Positions 48,501 through 61,244 of a DNA stretch of 64,000 nt are shown one piece after another (within the stretch, counting starts at the first letter, position 1; every line of letters begins with the position of its first letter). The notes under the pieces were generated by a model. The model was not told where the DNA came from, searched no databases, and was given only the letters and a program-made list of their open reading frames with translations. The stretch comes from Sabellastarte sp. h YS-2021. Its lineage: Eukaryota; Annelida; Polychaeta; Sabellida; Sabellidae. Made by a program: the position numbers and the translations under genes. Location: contig OZ024933.1 of the NCBI GenBank assembly GCA_964017235.1, forward strand, positions 59,936,255 through 60,000,254, given 5' to 3'.

Positions 48501-49961
48501 ATATGCCGAGGATTTGTCTTCATCTAAACCTGGCTGTTAAACAGTGTGTAGAACCCCAAGTTTGACCTAGCTTTTTATGCAGAAGTGTTTGCTCTATACA
48601 AGTGAATTGTGCACTAATTCACAGAGAATAGTCACTGATTACACAGTAGTTGTACAAGTGTAAAAAGTCCATTCATTGTTGAAAATGCCAGAAAAGATCA
48701 ATATATCTCAATGTTAAATCTATATGATTTCCAATGAAGTTCCTGCAAGTTTCAACTTTCTTTAGGGCCAATCTCTTGAGTAGTTGGAATGTCTTAAGAT
48801 GCAACATAATGAAATAACTAGCTGACCTTTTGATCACTAGTAATCAATAATGATGTGCCAATTCGCCTTGAACCAACTTATTCCGCCCTTCATTAAATGG
48901 CTGACAGTGTGCCCATTTTGGGCATGCATTTTCTCAAAGAGTTCTCTAAAATTACACTTTAATTGGAAATAACTGTATGGATATAATAACATACATAGCT
49001 AAATCGTTATTTAGATTATCTAAATAAAACTATAACGTTCAGTACATACTGTAGTCATATTGTAGTCTCAAAAATAAAGTAAAATATAATCTTATTTAAA
49101 CTGAAAAAAAAAATCAGGTATGAAATATTATGATTTCGTGTGATGTAAGAAATGGTTCTTGCAATACTTCACAAAAACGGACTTAAAAGTCAATAGCCAG
49201 TGTGCAGAACGAAATATTAAAGTCAATAGGGTGACCCAATATAACGTGTCAAGTTAACAATGTACAACACAACAATACATCTCCATATTTGGCCAAGTTA
49301 CTACAGGTATAGTTGCACGTAAGATAAACCTCTTTGGCGTTTTAAATACTAAGTACACACACCCAAATTGAGTATAGCTCATATACACTTTTTGTCAAGA
49401 TAAATACACGCAGATATCCCAAAGAACTTGTGGATACGATATTAAAAGAGTAAGTTAACATTTAATAATTTCATGTTGTTACATTCTCTGTATGGGTGTG
49501 TATTGTTACTTTATTTAAAATTTAATATACAGTAATTAAACTACGTAGTTCCAGTACAAATAAGCCTATCGGTACTGTTGAAATATTGTTTGCAAAAGAC
49601 AAGTATCCTGAAAAGTACTAGTTGTACTGTATTTTCACACTGAAATGCTTTGTTTTCAGTGCAATGGCATACAGTACTTATTTAATTTCATCTTTAAAAA
49701 TGTAAAACAAAGGACTTTAAATTAAGATTCTAAAGTACCCTCCCCTTCGTCAAACGAATGTCATAACGTCCCCGTGCAATATTTTACTTTTTGGGGGACA
49801 TAATTAACATGCCAAAAAAAATGCATTTGCATCTTTTTATCCTCGGTCCAAGAAGGAAAGGGACGAGGTTATTCATTGTCATCTGTTTGTCTGTGCTCAA
49901 GACTAAAAACACTGAGCTGTAATTTACCGTGGTCTCCTGAAAGATGGAGGTTTTTGAAACC
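48501..49961. other. Non-coding stretch
   Basis: No gene recognised. Sequence is AT-rich up to the edge of the nested MITE cluster. Confidence 0.35.
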
Positions 49962-49962
49962 A

Positions 49963-51996
49963 GGGCCGGTGTAAGCCCCCAGATTATACCCCCCTTCATT
50001 TTATACCCGGGTAGATTCCTGGGAGGGCCCAGAATCTACCCCGGGGTAGACTCTAAAGTACACCCCGGGGGTAGATTATGAACACCACCAGAATCTACCC
50101 CCTAGCTCCTCCCAGAATCTACCCCCTTTTGATTAGATACTTAGAGTTTTAAAATATTAATAAAAGGAATTTTAATTGGTTTTATATTTTGGGTTTGCAC
50201 AAAACATAATACTCAGAATTTTTATACACGTGTACATTATTTTAAATTGAATTATAGGCATTTTTAGGCTGTATGCTACACTTTGTGTAATATATTTGTG
50301 TAATACTCTATGTATAATGAACATTAATCTGTCTTATCACACTACTTATGTAGCTGAAATATTTCAAATGATCTGCATACATTTATCATTCATTTTTGAA
50401 TTATGACAAGTGATAGTACTAGGGTAAAATTATGTGCTTATATACACTTCTAAGCAAACCCTGGCACTGATAACAGTTTATTTAATTAATATTTAAAAGT
50501 ATTTATGCCAGATTCACATCAATGATCTTTTTGTGAGAGCAATCAGCTATTCTAGTTATTCCTTTAAATTCACCAATTAAGAGTTGTGGATGAAGTGCCC
50601 CATTGTGCAGACAAGAAGTGTAGTTATCCTTTTGAATCTTGATTTGATGGATTGGGATTAGTTGAAGCTGGGTCCAAGTGTACATCAAAGGTCTATTTAT
50701 TCTTTTGATGTCATCAATTGGGATTAGTTGAAGCTGGGCCTCAGTGTACATAAAATGCCTAGTTACTCTTTGTTTTCATAAATTAGTATTAGTCCTGTTA
50801 TTCCTTCATAATTTGAGATTAGCTGCAACTGACCCCCGATGTACATAAAATTAGGTTCCATCAATTTAACAGCCTAACCGGGTCCCTGTTGAAAAATCAG
50901 AATTACTAATGCTAATACCCGATCACATCACTATTAACTAATTTTCACCTAATAACTTGGCCAAACTATCACTAATGCATATATTGAAATTGAAATCGCA
51001 CACTTTCAATGATAAATTATTTGCATAAACAGTTGTGCAAATCATGTAAATGTTACATGAATTCATTTCTCAGTGACCAATTTTAAAAAGCTTTAGTTAA
51101 TACGTGGTGACATAACTTATTTGTTACCTGTATTAACTAAGTTAAGATGGGGTAGATTCTGGGAGGCCTCCCAAAATCTACCCCGGGGAGTAATCTGGGA
51201 GGGTGGGGTAGATTCTGGGAGGCAACCAGAATCTACTATCTACTGGAGGTCCCCCAGATTCTCTCTGGGTATAAAATGAAAGGGGGGGTATACTTTCAGA
51301 GTTTACACCGGGATTCACAAAAGGTCTTAGACAAAAAATTGTCTTAACTTTAAGATAAAAGTCTTAACTGTGCAAGAATTTTGTCATAAAGTTAAGACTT
51401 TTTTCGCTTAGACAAAATGGGATTCACAAAAGGGCTTAGACAAAAATTTGTCTTAGATTTTGTCATAACTTTAAGACCACTGCAGGGCAGACTTAAGTCA
51501 TTTTTAAAATATTCCATTGCATGTATTTACATTTTACCCTTTGTTATGCCAACAAAAAATGAACTATGGGGATCTATACTTACTATAAAAGTAATTTCTG
51601 TGGATAGTAATAGAGATTTACATAATTTAATTACCTATAAATTTCCACATTTTACCTTCTTTGTGGTAGAAAGATTGTCATAAAAATGGCTGACTCACAA
51701 TAAAACACAAAAACTACTATTTTTACATAATTTTACAGAAAAAAAGTAACAAATCTGTTTTATAATTTTGAAGAGCATGTTTGGTGTATTTATCGATGAA
51801 AAATGTTTTTGTTTTACTAAAATTTGTTAATTTGAATTCAAAGTAGTTAAGACTTTTTGCATAAATTTTGTCTGAGGTAAGATTTTGCTAAGCACTTTTT
51901 GTGAATCCCAATTTAAGAGAAATGGTCTAAGCAAGTCTAAGACTGGTCTAAGCAAAAAAATTGTCTAAGACTTCAGACCTTTTGTGAATCCCGGCC
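49963..51996. mobile_element. MITE B, split by MITE A
   Basis: MITE B has ends GGGCCGGGATTCACAAAAGG (left, continuing TCTTAGAC) and CCTTTTGTGAATCCCGGCCC (right, ending about 51996). The left tip GGGCCGG at 49963-49969 is separated from its continuation at 51308 by the 1.34-kb MITE A. Removing MITE A restores a continuous terminal repeat. The inner part repeats GGGATTCACAAAAGGGCTTA at 51419 and its mirror GTGAATCCCA near 51901, so the TIR is doubled. About 0.7 kb without the insertion, non-coding. Confidence 0.85.
49966..51311. mobile_element. MITE A inserted in MITE B with CCGG target duplication
   Basis: The element is 49970-51307. The left end TGTAAGCCCCCAGATTATAC, continuing CCCCCTTCATTTTATACCC, is mirrored at the right by GGGTATAAAATGAAAGGGGG, continuing GGTATACTTTCAGAGTTTACA. 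CCGG lies at both borders (49966-49969, 51308-51311) and occurs once in the intact MITE B end, which supports a 4-bp target duplication. Subterminal regions at both ends are packed with AGAATCTACCCC and GGGGTAGATTCT in both orientations. The middle is AT-rich and non-coding. Confidence 0.85.
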
Positions 51997-52018
51997 CATA
52001 ATTTAAATTTTTACATGG

Positions 52019-53487
52019 GGTATAATTGTTTTCACCCATGGTGTCCAAATGGGCGGGTAGGTGATTAGGCTGCAGGAAAAAGTTTGTTTGCACTGTCTCT
52101 CATAGCAAGTTTGGATCAAGCTCCAAGGTGTCCTAGGACAAATATTTCGCGCATGTGCAGTAAAACCACAATCCAATCTTGGAGCACTTTCGGAGATATT
52201 TACATTCATTTGCATACATTGTGATGTCATAAAATATCAAAATTTGTGGCTATAATGTTGAAAGGGTAACGTAAATATGTAAAATACTTCAATTCTGACA
52301 TAAAAGTAGATATTTGACATTAAATGCTTTAAATAGTTACAATTCTGTATATCTCATAGACTTTTAAAGATTTTCCATTACTTTTTTTCATGTCGCCATC
52401 TTGGATATCTTTCTGCTCCGGCAAGAAGGGTGGATTACTTGGCCTGGCTAAATCGAGTGTCTGAGGACCACTTATCCCAGGTGTTTGGATGAAAATCCAC
52501 GGTCCAAGGACACCTCGGAGTGCGATCCAAACTTGCCATTAGAAACCATAAAGTGCAGGAAGTTGATACTTGGTAGGGACATTGGTTGGGGGTGTAGGAG
52601 TGCAACATCATGGTGTGTCGACCTTGATTTGACCTTTGACCTTGCTGTAGTGACCTTGACCTTCAATATCTTTTCCAGGCTATATCTCAGAAACTGTAAG
52701 ATGTAGGATTAACAGGATGCTTGGCAGGAACATTGGTTTGGGGATGTAGGTGTGCAAAGTATGGTGTGCCCTTGATTTGACCTTAATTGGTAGTGCTGTA
52801 GTAACCTTGATCTTTAAACTCTTGTCCGGGATACATCTCAAAAACTGTAAGGTGTAGGAAGTTGATACTTGGTAAGGACATTCAGGTAAGGGGGTGTAGG
52901 TTTGCAATGTCATGGTGTGACCTTGATTTGACCTTTAGCCTTGCTGTAGTGACCGTGACCGTCTTGTCTGGGCCATATCTCAGAAAATGTAAGATGTAGG
53001 AAGTTGATACTTGATATGGACATTGGTTAGGGAGTGTAGGTGTGCCATGTCATATGACCTTGATTTGACCTTTGACCTTGCTGTAGTGACTTTGACATTT
53101 TAAGTCTTGTCTGAGATATGTCTCAGAAACTGTAAGGCATAGAAAGTTGACAGTTGGTAGGGACAGCGGTTAGGGGCTGTAGGTGGGCAATGTCATAGTG
53201 TGACTTTGATTTGACCTTTGACTTGCCGCAGTGACCTTGACCTTTAAAATCTTGTGCTGGCCATATCTCAGAAACCGTAAGGTGTAGGAAGGCACAGTAG
53301 TTGGGGTGGGGATGGGGGGGTGTAGATGTATATTGTCATTGTACATTTTCTCTCAAACGTTTTCTCTACATTATTTGGACCTTTATAACGCTGACACCCT
53401 TTGCTCTGAAAGTCTCCTGATCTTTGTACTGTTTCACTTCTTCCATATCTCATGATGTTGAAAACTATTTGCCCGGGCTGTGGGGTA
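52019..53487 (+). mobile_element. Family C element, copy 2, truncated left and split by a MITE
   Basis: It starts within GGGGTATAATTGTTTTCACC, matching family C copy 1 near 32745. After the 438-bp MITE at 52102-52539 it resumes at AGAAACCATAAAG and runs through about six tandem units. It ends with the same right arm as copy 1 and the terminal GGCTGTGGGGTA at 53476-53487. That tip is the exact inverse complement of the left tip TACCCCACAGCC of copy 1, which proves the inverted-repeat ends. Intact TGACCTTTGACCT motifs lie at 52630-52642 and 53066-53078. Confidence 0.85.
52102..52539. mobile_element. 438-bp MITE inside the family C element, ~38-bp TIRs
   Basis: The left end ATAGCAAGTTTGGATC.., continuing CTCCAAGGTGTCCTAGGAC, matches the inverse complement of the right end (GTCCAAGGACACCTCGGAGT.. 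GATCCAAACTTGCCAT) at about 32 of 38 positions. The break falls inside the family C phrase TCTCAGAAACC, which shows the insertion came after family C arrived. The target duplication is not clean; TA at both sides is possible. Confidence 0.85.
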
Positions 53488-53529
53488 CAGGAATTTCCGA
53501 TGCTATTGTTTTAGTATTATACCCCAGGA

Positions 53530-55350
53530 TAGGCAATGGTTTATGTCTTCTAAGACACTGCTTGTTTCAATATCTTGATATTGACAGTATAGAAATTATG
53601 ATGTTGTTTGTACTCAAGTTTAGCCAATTAAATAAGTGCAATATACAATAGCCATTTATGAATACTCTAACTGTATTGTTTGTGGTTTATGTGTCATTTT
53701 AAAAACTGTGTTGTAATAGTAAGGTAGATGGTAGACACTGGAGAAGAAACTAAGATTGATGAAGAAATTTATAGTATAGAAAATGAAGGCTTCAAAGTCA
53801 CAAGTATTCGTAATCAAAAATCACTGACGTGGAAGCTGAACACTAGTGCCTCTGCATAAAACGTTTTGGAGTTAAATTTGACCAGCAGTGCTTCTGATAA
53901 GTGAATAAACACAAACACTTTTTTGAGGTTAGACAAGATATGTACTGTGATGTAAAATAAAGGCCATCATTGTTAATAATAGTCTTATTATTTTTTTACT
54001 TTACTACCACAGCAGTCTGTAGCTAACAGTCACATGGCTTTTTCATATGTTTTTTTATGATCTGTTGAAAGCTTGGGATGAAAATTAGAAAGAAGATTGG
54101 TGCAATATAAGATCCAGTCATTTTTTTGGATCAGTATCCCCATTCATTGCAGTGTAAACCCCTGACTTATACCCACCGATGAGTCACTGTATTCAAATTT
54201 GGTGCAGTATGATTAAAAGGTTGTTAATATAAACCTGACCCTGTGGAAGCTTTGGGTTGCCAGTACTGTACCAACCAGTGTGTCTGAGTTACTAAAAAGT
54301 GTGTAGATTAAATTAGATAATAACAAAATTTAGCTTCAGTATTCATTCCTGACTAAGTGATTAAAACCATTGATAGTTCAATAATAAACAAATATAGGAG
54401 AGCAAGAGAAATTTACACAATTGAAACAGAAGTATAAAATGAATTTCATTTCAGTGTATGGTTTAGTTGAAAGAAGTTGAAGAAATCACAAGTCTCAGCA
54501 GAGAAATGAAAACCTTTTAGCCGTTGAAAGTTCTGGAAGTGTTCAGCTCAGGCATGCTAAAAGAGCTTAACTTTTAAGTTAGTGTTAACCAGTGAAAATC
54601 AAACAGGTGTGGTTATACTTTTTTAAAGGCCAAGATCAAATACAGCAGCAGACTTCACTGAAGGTTATCTTGTCCCAGCATTTATCCAACAGTATACTGA
54701 TAATTAGTAAACAGTAGACAGATACTAGTAAATATGGATCAGTCATACCATTCATGTGATCAAATTTCATTAAAATTTATTCAGGAAATCCATGTATTCT
54801 CTGATGCTAAAAATCAATGAATTCATGAATGCCCTGAAAAGTTTAGGCAATGCACATATTCCCAGACCTAACCAGGGAATATATATTGTTACTATTCAAT
54901 GAAATTATCAGGGAAAATTTTTACATATTCTCTATAACATATATGCAAGTTAAAAGCTGAAGATTACAACTTACCAACTTGAAGGTCAGGTATTAGCAAG
55001 ATGTCTGGGCACCTGTAGAGGTTATAGTTAATTTTAAAATTTGAATGAAATACTGATTTATGATAAAACAGATTATAAGCTTTAGAACTATCTTACAACC
55101 TTATACTCTTCAATTATAGTGAGGGATTAAAATTATCTGAAAATTAAAAGATGGTTGAAGAATATGACAATAATCATATTTATTTGGTCCACTAAATTAA
55201 TAACAAAATTATATTAAGGTGAAACAAAAACTAATTTTCAATTACATACATTTGGATTGTTGTCATGTATAAAAGAAACTTACATATTTTTTCACGTCAG
55301 TGGGCATATTTCACAGACAGCATCAGTTGGACATAGCTTTCACAGATAAG
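53530..55350. other. AT-rich non-coding stretch
   Basis: No exon, RNA gene or repeat that I can support. Confidence 0.4.
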
Positions 55351-55356
55351 TGAATT

Positions 55357-58128
55357 ATGTCCACCCCACTGGGTATGTCCACCCCACTGGGGGGTGGACA
55401 TATTATTTTTGCTTTTTCTGTCCAGTGTCTGGCGTCCAGACGCTTGGTTTCCGCTCATTTGAAGGAAAAGTATTTATCCTATCAGTGTTTATTGGGTTAA
55501 TAGCTTGCATGGGATTGCTTTTGGTGGAGATAGCTCTATATACTAAGCTAACTGAGTAATAGCTACTTTGTGTACTTCTTTTGTTACCGGGCATCTTAAG
55601 GAAAAATATTTTACATATCTCTACCTAATTAGGTATGAGCAATAGTTAGGTCGATAGCTTGCTTGGGATTGCTTGTAGTGATAATAGCTATATAACTGAC
55701 TGAGTAATAGCTACTTAGCTACTTTGCCAAAAATGGCAAAACACAAATTTGCTTCTATCTCCGTAACCGTGCGAGATAGAACGATTTCGTTGAAATATTC
55801 GACTCACAGGGTATCTAAGCAATGTAAGTCTTGGCAATTTTCAAAAGATTTTACTCTCTTCAAAAATGTCGGCCATTTTGAATTTTCGAATTTTTGCTAA
55901 AAATGCAAAAAACTCAAATTTGCTTCTATCTCCTTAACCGTGCGAGATAGAGCGATTTCGTCGAAATATTCAACCCAAAGGGTATCTTAGCAAACTACTC
56001 TTTGCAATTTTCAAACAAAATTTCCTCTCCCCCAAAATGGCGGCCATTTTGAATTTTCGAATTTCTGCCAAAAATGCAAAAACACAAATTTGCTTCTATC
56101 TCCGTAACTGTGCGAGATAGAGCGATTTTGTCGAAATATTCGACCCAAAGGGTATCTTAGCAAACTACTCTTTGCAATTTTCAAAAAATTTTACTCTCTT
56201 CAAAAATGGTGGCCATTTTGAATTTTCGAATTTTTGCCAAAAATGCAGAAACACAAATTTGCTTCTATCTCCTTAACCGTGCGAGATAGAGCGATTTCGT
56301 CGAAATTTTCGACCCACAGGGAATCTTAGCAAACTACTATTTGCAATTCTCAAAAAATTTTACTCTCTTAAAAAATGGCTGCCATTTTGAATTTTTGCCA
56401 ATAATGCAAAAACACTAATTTGCTTCTATCTCCGAAATTTTCGACCCAAAGGGTACCTCAGCAAACTACTCAGCAATTTTCAAAAAAATTTTACGCCCTA
56501 AAAATGGCGGCCATTTTAAATTTTCGAATATTTTCACCAAAAATGTAAAAACACTAATTTGCGTCTATCTCCGTAACTGTGCGAGATGGAGTGATTTCGT
56601 CAAAATTTTCAACCCAAAGGGTATCCCAGCAAACTACTCTGCAATTTTCAAAAAATTTTACTCTCTTCAAAAATGGCGGCTGAATTTCTGCCAAAAATGC
56701 AAAAACACAAATTTGCTTCTATCTGCTTAACCGTGCGAGATAGAGCAATTTTGTCGAAAGATTCGACCCAAAGGGTATATTGGCAAACTACTCTGCAATT
56801 CTCAAAAAATTTTACTCTCTTCAAAAATGGCAGCTATTTTGAATTTTCGTCGAAGTTTTCGACCGATGGAGTATCTCAGCAATGTATTCTTGCCAATTTT
56901 TAAAAGCTTTTCCTCTCCCTAAAAATGAAGGCCATTTGGAATTTTCGAATTTTCGCCAAAAATGGAAAAACACAGATTTGCTTCTATCACCTTAACCATG
57001 TGAGATAGAGCGATTTTGTTGAAATGTTCAACCCACAGGGTGTCCAGAGTGTACTGGCGACTTTTTACAAAAATCACTTTCCCGCCATTTGGCAGCCATC
57101 TTGCATTTCTGAGTGAAACGTTAAAAACACTTATCTCGGAAACGGTGCGTGATAGAGCGATTTTGACAAAAAATTTTTGTCCCACAGGATATATACAGAG
57201 TCTACTAGCGACTTTTTCGCAAAAATCGCTTTCCCGCCACTTTTGGCAGCCCTCTTGAATTTCTGCGTAAAGCGCAAAAGCGCATTCATCTTAGAAACCG
57301 TGTGAGATAGAGCGATTTCGACAAAATTTTGGACCCGCAGGGTATCTGCAGAGTGTACTCAGGCGACATTTTGCAAAAATCACTTTCCCGCCATTTTTTG
57401 GTGGTTACTTGAATTTCTGCGCAAAACAAAAATGCAAAACACATTTATCTGGCAAACCGTTCGAGACAGAGTGATTTCGACGAAATTTCTGACCTGCAGG
57501 TTATCTGCTGAGTCTACTGGTGGCTTTTCACAAAAATCACTTTCCCGCCATTTTTGGCGGCCATCTTGAATTTCTGCATAAAATGCAAAAATGCATATAT
57601 CTTGGGAACGAGATTTTGGCTGCCACCTTGAATTTTGGTAGAAACTGAAAATGTCATTTATCTGAAAAACCCTCAGAGATAAAGTGATTTCGAGCAATGT
57701 TTGAACCTTTTGGGTACTAGAGACCTTAGATATAGTGCCTGTGAAAAAAGTTGAATTTCCAGAATTTTGTCTGCCATCTTGAATTTTGGCGGAGATTGAA
57801 AATGTCATTTATCTCGAAAACTGTAAGGGATAGAGCAATTTCAAGCTAATTTGACCATTTGGATATTAGAGATCTTCGGTATATTGCCTCTGAAAAATGT
57901 CAAATTTCGCCCACCATCTTCAATTTTATCGGAAATCGAAAATGTTGGTTATCTCAAAAACTTTTACAGACAGAGTGATTTTTAGCAAATTTTGAACAAA
58001 TGCATGAGGCTGAAATAATTTACATGTTTACTAATAAATATTTAAGTATCATTGATATATTTTACAAATGAAACAGGGTCTTGTAAGACTACTCTACAAT
58101 TGTTGCAAAATGTTCATGGGGTGGACAT
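55357..58128 (+). mobile_element. Family E element: GTCCACCCC ends around ~14 tandem units of ~170 bp
   Basis: The left end ATGTCCACCCCACTGGG (twice, 55357 and 55375) is mirrored at the right by CATGGGGTGGACAT (to 58128). From about 55735 to 57990 there are about 14 units, each with CTTCTATCTCCGTAACCGTG, CGAGATAGAGCGATTTCG, CGAAATTTTCGACCCAAAGG, GTATCTTAGCAAACTACT and the palindrome AAAATGGCGGCCATTTTGAA. Divergence rises toward the right. Reading frames through it are composition artefacts. A second, tighter array of the same family is at 61960-62755. Confidence 0.75.
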
Positions 58129-58674
58129 TACACATGACAATGTGTGTTCTTCTATGCTATCCTGTTTTTTTTTTCATATGTTGCAACTACTGTTAACAGG
58201 GCGTCCTATTTCTAGTTAGAGCTGAATTTGTGCTAACTTTCTATTTGTTTATACAAATTTTATATAAAGTTTACAAATCCCTGTAGTAGTGTGATTAAGT
58301 ACCTAAAAGTACATTGTCTGAACATGCCACTTTCATGCAACATATTACTTTATACAGAGAGACAACTTTTAAAAGCCCTTATATTTACTACTACTTCAAA
58401 GAGAAATTTCCACCTCTTGTCATTTTCCATATAAGTGGGTTAAACTGCATCACACACTACATCTTTGTGTTGGCAGTTTCCTCCATGAATAATTTACAAG
58501 TCTTGCCAGTAAAAGTATGGCTAAAAATACATATCGTGTGACTAGACATTTTTCGAGTATGCAGTTTTGGAATACTAACTTTGAATACAGTGACTAGAAT
58601 TCACAAAAAAATTCATTTCTTTGAATATTTGGCTGTAAGTAAATTATTGTTTGTAAAATTTTAAAAAATAGCTA

Positions 58675-58990
58675 TGGCTCATCTAACTAAAATTTCATGC
58701 AAGAATATATTAATGTGTTACTTTTAAGTATGCCAAATGTCAAGGCATGATTAGTTGACCTTCAAACTGTTTTTGAGGGCCATAAATACTCCACCTTGGG
58801 ACTTTTTCTAAATTTCTCTTCATACATATATTCCCTTGTTATTTGGAAATGGTTAGTCTGACCAGCCAGAAACTATAACAAATATATTACTTATATACGT
58901 GATCTTTGTAATGAATTTGAACTATGTAGTTTTAATTTTAACATCAACTTAAGGTCTGTAAAATGTCCACTGTGATACTTTTTATACTTT
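58675..58990 (+). repeat. Dispersed block H, copy 2
   Basis: Collinear with 35870-36160 (see that entry); about 65-70 percent alike by eye. Non-coding. Confidence 0.65.
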
Positions 58991-59650
58991 TTGACTATTT
59001 TTTTCAAACTTTTTTAAACATGGCTTTACAAAATTTATGCATTTGTTCTTTTTCACCAAAAGTATATAGAATGTATGTCTATACAAGTTTAGGTTAAATA
59101 AGCATATTAATGTCCAAACACCAGTTGGACCATAATTAAATTATTATAGCTGTTGAATATTTACAAACACTAAGGACATTTAATAACTGCCCTTGCATAT
59201 CAATGGATGTTGAAACATTGAAATATCATATCCAACATGATTTCTGAACAGTTGAACAGATTGTTGACTTCCTTCAGTAAATATAGTAGTCTCTATACAC
59301 TAGAAAACTCTGATATTGAAAGAATTGCTCTATTTGATTCTCACTTCCACTCATTTCTTGAAATATAAAGCAATTTCTGATGCTGAAAATTGAAATACTT
59401 TGGCCCACTTTCCAATTCAATATTTGATTGGTAATTTCCAATTTTGCATTTACCTGTGCCTCAAATCTAGGGTACGACTCATTCTTAACAATAATATAAA
59501 CAACCGAGCTCCTGCACATCAGTAAATATTTCACCAAATTTGGACTGAAACATAACACTAGTTTGGTTCTACTTCTGCATTAGTTAGACTTGCACAGCTT
59601 CTGTTTATAGAGAAGTAACTGCAAAGTGGTGAAGGATATTGTGAAGTCAT

Positions 59651-59811
59651 TCAGTAATTGCCCTTGCATATCATGTGTACAAATTCATCGTAGTCTATAG
59701 CACCATCCCTGTTTTTATCTGCTTCCAGCAGCATCTCATCGATTTCCTCAGCCGGCATCTTGTCTCCCAGATTCTCCATCACAAAACGTAGTTCCTCCAC
59801 ACTGATATAAC
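59651..59811 (-). CDS. Last coding exon of a calmodulin-like EF-hand gene (partial)
   Basis: Minus-strand exon starting after the acceptor CACTTCAG at 59811 and ending with TGA at 59653-59651. It encodes the end of one EF-hand (GYISVEELRFVMENLGDKM) and a complete last one, with loop DKNRDGAIDYDE. That loop has Asp1, Asn3, Asp5, Gly6, Ile8, Asp9 and Glu12 all in place for calcium binding, then FVHMICKGNY at the C-terminus. This corresponds to calmodulin EF3 (second half) and EF4, but is clearly diverged from calmodulin, which ends FVQMMTAK. The incoming phase needs a preceding G. Upstream exons were not found between 59812 and the window end and probably lie beyond it. A calcium sensor role is inferred. 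Confidence 0.85.
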
Positions 59812-59869
59812 CTGAAGTGACACAGTTACAGTAAAATGTTTCAGTGATACACAATGAATAATGGAACAT

Positions 59870-60595
59870 GGTAAACCGTACATGATAACAAGCTGCAGCA
59901 GAACCCTAAAGTATCACCCAATTTTGAAATGTGATACACAAGTGTTAATCCATGACAGAAAGTATCCGTCAGACTAAAAATGCAAAATATCACATTAAAA
60001 ATTTTAGTACTTAAAATCACAATAAGAATTTTCTCACAATATCTCCGATTCATATTTTGATTGGTTAAAATCCTTGACCAACATGCAGTTACTTCACGCT
60101 ATTTGCTGAAACCCTTTGTTGATAACAGATGAGAAATATTTTGTAGCCTTTGTGTAAATATGTAAACCCTAGTCATAAGACTAAATTACACAACTGTTTA
60201 CATTGCACATGCATTCTAACACCTTTTTTGTAAAATGGCAAGATGGATCCTTTTATGTCCTTCATTGATAACAATACATCTTTGTTTTGAATTTGACTGT
60301 GTCTATTTTTATCTGATCAGGTTAGTCAATCTAAGTAATTTAAGAAAAGCTTTTTTATTGTACAGTGGTGTAAATGACAGAGATATCTTTTGATCATAAC
60401 AGCATGAAGTTATAAAATATGTTGTGTATCAAAGTCGGGAAATTTACAACAGTGTTGGTTTAGTCACAAGCTATCTCTCTTCTATTAATTGTAACCCATT
60501 ATATATACCAAGAAAAATTAACGGATATGAAACAACAGAAACATTAATACAATAACTGAGAAATTAGAAATATTTACAAGAATACTGCCAGTGTG
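59870..60595. other. Intron of the calmodulin-like gene, non-coding
   Basis: No EF-hand exon found on the minus strand here. AT-rich with no repeat recognised. Confidence 0.45.
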
Positions 60596-60597
60596 GT

Positions 60598-61105
60598 TAA
60601 CCCCAGCCCATAAAAGCTGGAGTTATAGTCGTCCCCTGCTTCTGTTTAGGCATCGGGCATAAAGCTTGTGGGTGTTCCACAAACTTAACCAGTGCATGGA
60701 TTTTAACCAAATTTTCAGATTATGTTAACCCTAAGAGGATCTGGAGCTGATTAGGTTTTGGAGGGTATCGGTGGCAACTGTTGCCATGGCAACACTTTTA
60801 AGATGTTTAGGTCTTAAGTTTGTGGGTGTTACAAAGCCTAAACTAAATTAAATGCATGGATATTAACCAAATTTTCAGGTTCTGTTTACCGCAAGGGATC
60901 TAGAGGTGATTAGGTTTTGAGGGTATCTGGCAACAGCTGTTGCTATGGCAAGACTTAAATTATCTACATGCACATTTTGGTCTTAAACTTACTAATTGAA
61001 AAAGGGGTGCTATTAACATGCACATTTTGGTCTTAAACTTACTAATTGAAAAAGGGGTGCTATTAAACCGATGATACTACAGTTGCATTTTTATCTCCTG
61101 GCAGA
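60598..61105 (+). mobile_element. Family D element, copy 2
   Basis: It begins TAACCCCAGCCCATAAAAGC, a hairpin with GCTGGAGTTA, then ATAGTCGTCCCCTGC as in copy 1. Two to three units follow, with GCATAAAGCTTGTGGGTGTT, GGATCTGGAGCTGATTAGG and TGTTGCCATGGCAACACTT. The 3' part holds a perfect 2 x 50-bp duplication. Confidence 0.8.
60966..61065. repeat. Perfect 50-bp tandem duplication
   Basis: The 50-bp unit beginning ACATGCACATTTTGGTCTTA occurs twice head to tail with no mismatch inside the otherwise diverged family D copy 2. It is either a very recent event or an assembly duplication. Confidence 0.92.
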
Positions 61106-61244
61106 AAAAGGTCAACTAAAATGATCATAAAAACCCAAAAGTCACACACCAGAAATATAGGAGTAAAAAGTAAAGATGTTAAAACATCTTTCAAATTACA
61201 AATTAAGGAATGGGTGTAATTTAAATAGGCTAATTATAGCCTTG

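Noticed and set aside
56673..57808. Several 75-140-residue frames in the family E array
   Set aside because: They repeat with the tandem unit on both strands and lie inside a non-coding repeat array; no conserved protein is recognisable.
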